A stretch of DNA of 64,000 bases from Mesorhizobium sp. B1-1-8 (lineage in GTDB: Bacteria; Pseudomonadota; Alphaproteobacteria; Rhizobiales; Rhizobiaceae), in the NCBI RefSeq assembly GCF_006442795.2, contig NZ_CP083956.1:5371501-5435500 (forward strand), written 5' to 3'. Within the stretch, counting starts at the first letter, position 1, and the number at the start of each line of letters is the position of its first letter. A program made the translations under genes and the position numbers. Below the pieces are notes generated by a model. It was not told the origin of the DNA and made no database searches. It saw nothing but the letters and a program-made list of their open reading frames with translations. Shown here piece by piece: positions 56,247 to 64,000 of the stretch.

Positions 56247-56570
56247 AACGCCCACCTTTGACTGTGGACGCTACCGATATTGTCTCAAATTACCGGAAAT
56301 GAAGGTAGGTAAGTTTCCGCGAATCAGTCTATTCTGTTTTCAATCAAATTTTATTCAAATTTACACTTTCATTTACCAAACCGGAGTCGCGCCCCGAAGT
56401 TGGCCCGGCGCCGCTTCCGAGAATGCATAACTGCATATATCATCGCGATTTACCAAGTGTAAAAAATGCAAATCTCTACATATTTGCGTATATGAAACAA
56501 GTTGAAGGTCTGTTGCAAAGTTCGAGCCTCGCATGTCTCTTTCCGGGAAATGCCGAAGGGGGCTTGAGCT
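56247..56570. other. AT-rich divergent promoter region of lapG and the adhesin
   Basis: 324 bases, much more AT-rich than the surroundings (for example TTTTATTCAAATTTACAC near 56347 and AAATGCAAATCTCTACATAT near 56465). It contains ATGCATAACTGCAT (56423-56436, 5-bp arms) and TGCAAAT...ATATTTGC around 56467-56489. It should hold the promoters of both genes. The low GC suggests extended promoter DNA or recently acquired sequence. No gene is supported. Confidence 0.5.
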
Positions 56571-59500
56571 ATGACGACCAGTATCGAATTCGACGCCGTT
56601 TCAAATTCCTGGGACGAGCACACGAGCGTTGGCGAACATCCGGTCCCGGCGGGCGTGCAAGTCGCCCAGGCCGCCAGCGGCCAGGCCGCGGGTGAGCCGG
56701 TGCCGGTCGATGTCGGCAAAGGCGCGCCGGCACAGGGTGCGGACAATGCGCAGGGCGCAAACAAGCCGGCGGCGAATGCCGCGGCTTCGAACGTTCCACA
56801 TGAATATCACGCCGACGCCGGCAATGTGGTGAAGCTACCGGCCAATGTTTCGATCGACAACATCAAGGTCGAAGGGCACAACCTGGTGCTCCAGCAGCCC
56901 GACGGATCCGAGATCGTCATCAAGGACGGCGCGCTCAACGTGCCGACCTTCATCATCGGCGATGTCGAGGTGCCGCGCGTTGCCCTGATCGCCGCGCTTG
57001 AATCCAGCCATGTCGATGTCGCCTTCGGCGCCGACGGTTCGATCTCAGCCGGCGGAAACGGCTCGCCAGGCAGCGCCGGCGGAAATTTCGAACATCCCGC
57101 AGGCGGGATCGGCGACGGCTTCGGCCTGACGGCGCTTTTGCCGCCGACGGACCTGGCGTTCGGCCAGCCGGATCATCGCGAGCTGTTTCCGGGATTGGCA
57201 CCGAACCACACGCCGACGATCCTCGATCTGACGCCTTCCGTCGATGGCGGCGATACCACCGTTAACGAGAAGGGCCTGCCGGCAAGCTCAGGATCGGAAG
57301 GTTCCGGCGAGGCGCAGGATCCTGCCCCCAACACCGACCAATCCGAGATCAACACCGGCACGTTCACCATCAACTCGCCCGACGGCATCGGCTCGGTGAA
57401 CATCAACGGCCAGGTGATCTCGGGCGCAGCCCTTGCCAACAGCGGATCGACGCCGATCGACATCACCACGCCGGCCGGCAACACGCTGACCATCACCGGC
57501 TACGACGCCAGCACCGGCCAGGTGAGCTACAGCTACACGCTGCTCCATAGCGAGCCCCACCTCGGCGCGGGCACCGATTCCATTTTCGACAACATGACGG
57601 TGACAGTCACCGACACGGACGGCGACGTCTCCCTTCCGGGCACACTCTCAGTCCAAATCATCGACGACGTGCCGACGGCCAATGCGGATGCCAACAGCGT
57701 CTCGGCGGGCAGCCATGCGCAGATCTCAGGCAACGTGATGACCGGCGCCGGCGAGATCGACCCGTCCACGAGCGCAGATGTGAAGGGCGCGGACGGCGCC
57801 AGCGTAACGTCTGCCTATGGCACGGGCTCGGCGCAGGATGTGACGTCGGCGGTTACCGGAACGACCATCGCGGGCCAGTACGGCACGCTGACGCTCTATT
57901 CGGACGGCCATTACACCTATGACCGCGCGGCGAACACGCCGGGTGGCGTAAGCGATGTCTTCCACTACACGCTGACGGATGGCGACGGTGATCAGTCGAG
58001 CACCACGCTGACGATCAATATCGGCAACGAGCCGCCGAAGCTGGGGGATATCCCGGCGGCGGGTGCTGATGGCGCGATCGTGTACGAGGCGGGACTGGCG
58101 AGCGGCTCATTGCATGATGGCTCGAACGCGGTGAGCGGTACGATCGGCTTCACCTCGCAGGATGGAGTGAACTCGGTATCGCTGGGCGGCCACGCGCTGT
58201 CGAGCGATTCGGGCAATCCGACGACGTTCACGGACGCCACCACAGGCGGCACGGTGAGCGCGTGGTACGAGTACAATAGCGCCACCGGCGCAGGCACGAT
58301 CCATTACAGCTACGAGCTGACGGCGGAGTACCCTAGCGCCACGGGCGGCGATGGAGCCAATACCGAAGCGGCACCCAGCTTCGCGGTCGTGGTAACCGAC
58401 CTGGATAACCAGCCCGCTTCCGGCAACCTGGTCATCAACGTCATCGACGACGTGCCGACGGCGAAGGCCGACACGGACGCAGCACAGTCCGGCGAGACGG
58501 TGACCGGCAATGTCGAGGCCGGCACGAGCACGCATGGCATCGGCGCGGCGGACACGGCGGGAGCGGACGGGATCGCGTCGATCGCCTGGACGGGTTCGGT
58601 CACGAGCAACGGCGTGACGACGGTAACCGGCGCGCACGGCGTGCTGACGGTCTTCGCCAATGGCGATTACAGCTATCAGGCCAACCCGAACACGCCGACT
58701 GGCACTGACGTCTTCAAGTACACGATCACCGACGGCGACGGCGATACCTCTCCGGCAACGCTGACGATCGATGTGACCGGCAGCCAGCCGCGTGTGGTAG
58801 CGGAGATTGCGGCGGTCGACGAGGCGGGCATCGACACGACACCACCGGTCGGCGATCTGGGCCCCGGGACGGTGGACGGCTCGCATGCGGGCGACGGCTC
58901 GGAGACCACGACGGGCCAGCTGACCTTCTCGGACCCCGACGGGGCGACGGTGACCGGTGTTCAGGCCGGTAATATCGGCAGCGACGTGACCGGCAATGTC
59001 GGCACGAATATCAATGGCACATACGGTATCCTGCATGTCAACGCAGATGGCACCTACACCTATACGTTGACCAATCCGGAAGCGAATGTGCCGGCGGGCA
59101 ACGACGGCCCCAATGTGCAGCCCGGGCAGGACGTGTTCACGTTCACGGTAACCGATGGCTTCGGCAATACATCCACTTCGACCATCAAGATCAATATCAC
59201 GGACGATGTTCCCTCGATCGGGCTGAGCGGGACGACGCATGCGCTGACGATCGACGAGAGCTTCCTGACGGCGGCGACGAACGGCGTCGCCGGCTCGGGC
59301 CAGGCGCCTGCCGGCTCGACGCATGCGGAAGCCTCCTTCGGCGACGCCTTCACGGTGACGACGGGCGCCGATGGCGGCACGACCGGCTACGCGCTGAGCG
59401 TGGCGGCCGGGCCCTCCGGCCTGGTCGACACGGCGAGCGGCCAGGCGGTGGTTCTTTCGGTCAACGCCAGCGGCGTGGTCGAAGGCCATGCCGGCGCCGG

Positions 59501-59963
59501 CGGCCCGCTGGTGTTCACGGTGAGCGTGGACGCCAGCGGCAAGGTGTCGTTCGACCTCGACCGGGCGGTGCATGAGGACAATCTGGCCAACACGCCGAAC
59601 GACGCCACCAGCCTGTCGAGCCTGATCACGCTGACGGCGACGGTGACCGACGGCGACGGCGACAAGGCCTCGCAGGCGCTCAATCTCGGCAGCCTGCTGA
59701 CCATCAACGACGACGGCCCGACGATCGGGCTGAGCGGGACGACGCATGCGCTGACGGTCGACGAGAGCTTCCTGACGGCGGCGACGAACGGCGTCGCCGG
59801 CTCGGGCCAGGCGCCTGCCGGCTCGACGCATGCGGAAGCCTCCTTCGGCGACGCTTTCACGGTGACGACGGGCGCCGATGGCGGCACGACCGGCTACGCG
59901 CTGAGCGTGGCGGCCGGGCCCTCCGGCCTGGTCGACACGGCGAGCGGCCAGGCCAGGCGGTGA
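56571..59963 (+). CDS. LapA-type giant adhesin, N-terminal part (frame broken)
   Basis: The first 1130 residues of a large secreted adhesin. The N-terminus (about 1-190) resembles the LapA/BapA retention module of rhizobial adhesins: VVKLPANVSIDNIKVEGHN, LVLQQPDGSEIVIKDGALN and PTFIIGDVEVPRVALIAALE. T1SS-143/VCBS-like domains follow from about 262 to 870 (SYTLLHSEPHLGAG, YTLTDGDGDQSSTTLTINI, YTITDGDGDTSPATLTIDV), then 169-residue DUF5801-type units from about 883. The frame ends at 59963 because of a 5-bp duplication at about 59949-59957. Without it the frame is open to the window end. It is the probable substrate of the T1SS genes upstream and of LapG. Confidence 0.85.
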   Translation: MTTSIEFDAVSNSWDEHTSVGEHPVPAGVQVAQAASGQAAGEPVPVDVGKGAPAQGADNAQGANKPAANAAASNVPHEYHADAGNVVKLPANVSIDNIKVEGHNLVLQQPDGSEIVIKDGALNVPTFIIGDVEVPRVALIAALESSHVDVAFGADGSISAGGNGSPGSAGGNFEHPAGGIGDGFGLTALLPPTDLAFGQPDHRELFPGLAPNHTPTILDLTPSVDGGDTTVNEKGLPASSGSEGSGEAQDPAPNTDQSEINTGTFTINSPDGIGSVNINGQVISGAALANSGSTPIDITTPAGNTLTITGYDASTGQVSYSYTLLHSEPHLGAGTDSIFDNMTVTVTDTDGDVSLPGTLSVQIIDDVPTANADANSVSAGSHAQISGNVMTGAGEIDPSTSADVKGADGASVTSAYGTGSAQDVTSAVTGTTIAGQYGTLTLYSDGHYTYDRAANTPGGVSDVFHYTLTDGDGDQSSTTLTINIGNEPPKLGDIPAAGADGAIVYEAGLASGSLHDGSNAVSGTIGFTSQDGVNSVSLGGHALSSDSGNPTTFTDATTGGTVSAWYEYNSATGAGTIHYSYELTAEYPSATGGDGANTEAAPSFAVVVTDLDNQPASGNLVINVIDDVPTAKADTDAAQSGETVTGNVEAGTSTHGIGAADTAGADGIASIAWTGSVTSNGVTTVTGAHGVLTVFANGDYSYQANPNTPTGTDVFKYTITDGDGDTSPATLTIDVTGSQPRVVAEIAAVDEAGIDTTPPVGDLGPGTVDGSHAGDGSETTTGQLTFSDPDGATVTGVQAGNIGSDVTGNVGTNINGTYGILHVNADGTYTYTLTNPEANVPAGNDGPNVQPGQDVFTFTVTDGFGNTSTSTIKINITDDVPSIGLSGTTHALTIDESFLTAATNGVAGSGQAPAGSTHAEASFGDAFTVTTGADGGTTGYALSVAAGPSGLVDTASGQAVVLSVNASGVVEGHAGAGGPLVFTVSVDASGKVSFDLDRAVHEDNLANTPNDATSLSSLITLTATVTDGDGDKASQALNLGSLLTINDDGPTIGLSGTTHALTVDESFLTAATNGVAGSGQAPAGSTHAEASFGDAFTVTTGADGGTTGYALSVAAGPSGLVDTASGQARR

Positions 59964-62773
59964 TCCTTTCGGTCAACGCCAGCGGCGTGGTCGAAGGCCA
60001 TGCCGGCGCCGGCGGCCCGCTGGTGTTCACGGTGAGCGTGGACGCCAGCGGCAAGGTGTCGTTCGACCTCGACCGGGCGGTGCATGAGGACAATCTGGCC
60101 AACACGCCGAACGACGCCACCAGCCTGTCGAGCCTGATCACGCTGACGGCGACGGTGACCGACGGCGACGGCGACAAGGCCTCGCAGGCGCTCAATCTCG
60201 GCAACCTGCTGACCATCAACGACGACGGCCCGATGATCGGGCTGAGCGGGACGACGCATGCGCTGACGGTCGACGAGAGCTTTCTGACGGCGGCGACGAA
60301 CGGCGTCGCCGGCTCGGGCCAGGCGCCTGCCGGCTCGACGCATGCGGAAGCCTCCTTCGGCGACGCCTTCACGGTGACGACGGGCGCCGATGGCGGCACG
60401 ACCGGCTACGCGCTGAGCGTGGCGGCCGGGCCCTCCGGCCTGGTCGACACGGCGAGCGGCCAGGCGGTGATCCTTTCGGTCAACGCCAGCGGCGTGGTCG
60501 AAGGCCATGCCGGCGCCGGCGGCCCGCTGGTGTTCACGGTGAGCGTGGACGCCAGCGGCAAGGTGTCGTTCGACCTCGACCGGGCGGTGCATGAGGACAA
60601 TCTGGCCAACACGCCGAACGACGCCACCAGCCTGTCGAGCCTGATCACGCTGACGGCGACGGTGACCGACGGCGACGGCGACAAGGCCTCGCAGGCGCTC
60701 AATCTCGGCAGCCTGCTGACCATCAACGACGACGGCCCGATGATCGGGCTGAGCGGGACGACGCATGCGCTGACGGTCGACGAGAGCTTCCTGACGGCGG
60801 CGACGAACGGCGTCGCCGGCTCGGGCCAGGCGCCTGCCGGCTCGACGCATGCGGAAGCCTCCTTCGGCGACGCCTTCACGGTGACGACGGGCGCCGATGG
60901 CGGCACGACCGGCTACGCGCTGAGCGTGGCGGCCGGGCCCTCCGGCCTGGTCGACACGGCGAGCGGCCAGGCGGTGGTTCTTTCGGTCAACGCCAGCGGC
61001 GTGGTCGAAGGCCATGCCGGCGCCGGCGGCCCGCTGGTGTTCACGGTGAGCGTGGACGCCAGCGGCAAGGTGTCGTTCGACCTCGACCGGGCGGTGCATG
61101 AGGACAATCTGGCCAACACGCCGAACGACGCCACCAGCCTGTCGAGCCTGATCACGCTGACGGCGACGGTGACCGACGGCGACGGCGACAAGGCCTCGCA
61201 GGCACTCAATCTCGGCAACCTGCTGACCATCAACGACGACGGCCCGACGATCGGGCTGAGCGGGACGACGCATGCGCTGACGGTCGACGAGAGCTTCCTG
61301 ACGGCGGCGACGAACGGCGTCGCCGGCTCGGGCCAGGCGCCTGCCGGCTCGACGCATGCGGAAGCCTCCTTCGGCGACGCCTTCACGGTGACGACGGGCG
61401 CCGATGGCGGCACGACCGGCTACGCGCTGAGCGTGGCGGCCGGGCCCTCCGGCCTGGTCGACACGGCGAGCGGCCAGGCGGTGGTTCTTTCGGTCAACGC
61501 CAGCGGCGTGGTCGAAGGCCATGCCGGCGCCGGCGGCCCGCTGGTGTTCACGGTGAGCGTGGACGCCAGCGGCAAGGTGTCGTTCGACCTCGACCGGGCG
61601 GTGCATGAGGACAATCTGGCCAACACGCCGAACGACGCCACCAGCCTGTCGAGCCTGATCACGCTGACGGCGACGGTGACCGACGGCGACGGCGACAAGG
61701 CCTCGCAGGCGCTCAATCTCGGCAGCCTGCTGACCATCAACGACGACGGCCCGACGATCGGGCTGAGCGGGACGACGCATGCGCTGACGGTCGACGAGAG
61801 CTTTCTGACGGCGGCGACGAACGGCGTCGCCGGCTCGGGCCAGGCGCCTGCCGGCTCGACGCATGCGGAAGCCTCCTTCGGCGACGCCTTCACGGTGACG
61901 ACGGGCGCCGATGGCGGCACGACCGGCTACGCGCTGAGCGTGGCGGCCGGGCCCTCCGGCCTGGTCGACACGGCGAGCGGCCAGGCGGTGGTTCTTTCGG
62001 TCAACGCCAGCGGCGTGGTCGAAGGCCATGCCGGCGCCGGCGGCCCGCTGGTGTTCACGGTGAGCGTGGACGCCAGCGGCAAGGTGTCGTTCGACCTCGA
62101 CCGGGCGGTGCATGAGGACAATCTGGCCAACACGCCGAACGACGCCACCAGCCTGTCGAACCTGATCACGCTGACGGCGACGGTGACCGACGGCGACGGC
62201 GACAAGGCCTCGCAGGCGCTCAATCTCGGCAGTCTGCTGACCATCAACGACGACGGCCCGACGATCGGGCTGAGCGGGACGACGCATGCGCTGACGGTCG
62301 ACGAGAGCTTCCTGACGGCGGCGACGAACGGCGTCGCCGGCTCGGGCCAGGCGCCTGCCGGCTCGACGCATGCGGAAGCCTCCTTCGGCGACGCCTTCAC
62401 GGTGACGACGGGCGCCGATGGCGGCACGACCGGCTACGCGCTGAGCGTGGCGGCCGGGCCCTCCGGCCTGGTCGACACGGCGAGCGGCCAGGCGGTGGTT
62501 CTTTCGGTCAACGCCAGCGGCGTGGTCGAAGGCCATGCCGGCGCCGGCGGCCCGCTGGTGTTCACGGTGAGCGTGGACGCCAGCGGCAAGGTGTCGTTCG
62601 ACCTCGACCGGGCGGTGCATGAGGACAATCTGGCCAACACGCCGAACGACGCCACCAGCCTGTCGAGCCTGATCACGCTGACGGCGACGGTGACCGACGG
62701 CGACGGCGACAAGGCCTCGCAGGCGCTCAATCTCGGCAGCCTGCTGACCATCAACGACGACGGCCCGACGATC
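59220..62773 (+). repeat. Seven tandem 507-bp adhesin repeats
   Basis: Units start at 59220, 59727, 60239, 60746, 61253, 61760 and 62267. Each is 507 bp (169 codons) except the second, which is 512 because of the 5-bp insertion. The units differ at only a few positions, such as GTGGTTCTT versus GTGATCCTT, AGCTTCCTG versus AGCTTTCTG and GGCAGCCTG versus GGCAACCTG. Each encodes TIGLSGTTHALTVDES-type and LTATVTDGDGDKASQALNLG-type motifs (DUF5801 repeats-in-toxin). A divergent eighth unit follows from 62774. The near identity points to recent duplication or gene conversion. Confidence 0.95.
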
Positions 62774-64000
62774 GGGCTGAGCGGGGCTACAGCCCCGTCG
62801 CTCGAAGTTGATGAAAGCTATTTGCCGAACGGCTCGGCGCCGAACGCGTTGCTGACCTCAGTCACGGCCGCTTTTGCTGGGATGTTCACCGTTGTGCAGG
62901 GTGCCGACGGCGCCACTACCAACTACGGTGTGAGCGTCTCCTCGCAGGGTGTGACTTCGAACCTGATCGACTCGGCGACCGGCCAGGCTGTGGTGCTGAC
63001 GCAAAGCGGCGGCACTGTTTCGGGTTACGTGACCGGCCACAGCGGCGATGCAGCCTATCTGGTGTTCACACTCGCCGTGAACACCACAAGCGGTCAGACG
63101 ACGCTAACGGAGTTCCGTGCCGTACACCAGAATACTGTGGACAATCCAACGGATACTTCCGAAGGCATCAGCCTGACCTCGGGCCTGGTGACGCTGACGG
63201 CGACCGTGACCGATGGCGATGGCGACCACGCCTCCCAGTCGATTGATCTCGGCTCCAAGGCCACTTTCCATGACGACGGTCCCTCGCTCGGCTCGTTCAC
63301 GTCGGGATCCATCCCGAACGAGGTTGGATCGGTGGCGGGCTTCTTCTCGCTAGTACCTGGCGCGGACGGCATTGATCACTTCAACATCACAGGCCCGACA
63401 ATCGCCGGCATCACCTATAACAGCACGACCGCTGCGGACGGCACGACCGTTCTCCATGCGATGTCGGGCGCGACGGAAGTGTTCGACCTCACAGTAAGGC
63501 CGGACGGAACTTACGAGTTCGATCTTATCAAGCCCGATGCCGGCACAACAATTACCTATTCGCTACAGAACCTTCCCGCGGGGGGACCGAACTGGCGGGA
63601 AACCACTGACGGCCATATCGAATTTTCAAGCCCCGACGGCATCAACTCCAACAACAACGGATTTGGCGTCGCAAACACCTTCGTTGGCGGAAATGAATCC
63701 TTCACGATGGAGTTCCATACCGCCGGGACTGGAATCGGTGTCGATAATCCGCCCAACACCAATGCTGAGTTGAATGACTCCGTGAGTTTGGTTGTCAACT
63801 CGCTGAACGGTGCGGGTGGAACCTATCACTGGGTTGCGACGAACACTCTCACCAACACGTCTGTATCCGGCGACATCTCTATCACTTCAACGGGCACGTT
63901 CGTGATCGATCCGTCGATCAGCTTCAACCAGTTGCAGGTCAGCGCAGTCAACGTTTCTGGGCAAGGCGCTCAGTTCTCGAACGTTTCTCTAACGCACAAC
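59957..64000 (+). CDS. LapA-type giant adhesin, continuation to window end
   Basis: In the frame that starts at 59957 (two bases off the upstream frame) the adhesin continues without stop to 64000. It covers the remainder of unit 2, units 3-7, a diverged eighth unit (about 62774-63289, VDESYLPNGSAPNALLTSVT), and then another domain with FFSLVPGADGIDHFNITGPT, YSLQNLPAGGPNWRETTDG and SISFNQLQVSAVNVSGQGAQ. The calcium-binding RTX repeats and secretion signal expected at the C-terminus lie beyond the window. If the 5-bp insertion is genuine this part is not translated from the adhesin start. Confidence 0.78.

Noticed and set aside
59894..62620. A 908-codon open frame on the minus strand through the adhesin repeats
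   Set aside because: It repeats with the same 507-bp period, is rich in Arg/His/Ala, has no family features and is the mirror of the biased codons of the repeats. It is an antisense artefact.
59220..62773. Mobile element or CRISPR-like origin of the 507-bp repeats
   Set aside because: The repeats are in-frame coding units of an adhesin with no transposase or terminal repeats.

Overview
The window looks like chromosomal DNA of a Mesorhizobium-type alphaproteobacterium (Hyphomicrobiales/Rhizobiales). It is GC-rich and densely coded. Its central metabolism is rhizobial: a PHB cycle, the Entner-Doudoroff pathway, an isocitrate lyase with an ScfR-type regulator, and putrescine uptake next to gamma-glutamyl-putrescine catabolism. 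It also has a DUF768-like protein, palindromic intergenic repeats of a type common in Mesorhizobium, and a tRNA-His without G-1. The gene order phasin / CbrA-type kinase / acetoacetyl-CoA synthetase / potFGHI / aceA matches, from memory, a region of the Sinorhizobium meliloti chromosome.

Layout. 0.1-7.6 kb: xseA, a DUF768-like gene, a nested palindromic repeat, tRNA-His(GUG), a small RNA of the CCUCCUCCC-hairpin (alpha-r14/cuckoo) type, the phasin gene and the large PAS histidine kinase CbrA/PdhS. 7.6-16 kb: acetoacetyl-CoA synthetase, an AsmA-family protein and the potFGHI putrescine transporter. 16-26.5 kb: an EamA transporter, the ScfR-like regulator divergent from aceA, a degenerate receiver protein, a HAD hydrolase, puuA- and puuB-like genes separated by a heptamer inverted-repeat array, and an SH3 protein. 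26.5-37.5 kb: a frameshifted Mur-ligase-like gene, an SDR, the zwf-pgl-edd operon, a HigB/HigA-type toxin-antitoxin locus whose toxin is frameshifted, a VWA lipoprotein-like gene, a GlxA-type regulator and folD. 37.6-47.8 kb: an exopolysaccharide cluster (Wzz/ExoP, flippase, four glycosyltransferases, Wzy/O-antigen-ligase protein), then proC. 47.7-64 kb: an SAF-domain oxidoreductase, an SDR relic, and a LapA-type adhesin system: TolC, type I ABC exporter, HlyD, an RHH-PAS protein, a convergent LapG-like protease, and the start of a giant repetitive adhesin that runs off the window.

How the parts fit. Carbon storage and cell-cycle/envelope control (phasin, CbrA, acetoacetyl-CoA synthetase, aceA), polyamine salvage, and surface construction (exopolysaccharide and adhesin) dominate. 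The most unusual parts are the triple anti-Shine-Dalgarno hairpin RNA beside the phasin gene, the secretion operon that ends in a DNA-binding plus PAS protein, and the adhesin with seven almost identical 507-bp units, one of which carries a 5-bp duplication that breaks the reading frame. Three other genes are broken by single-base or larger lesions: the Mur ligase, the HigB-like toxin and the SDR relic.
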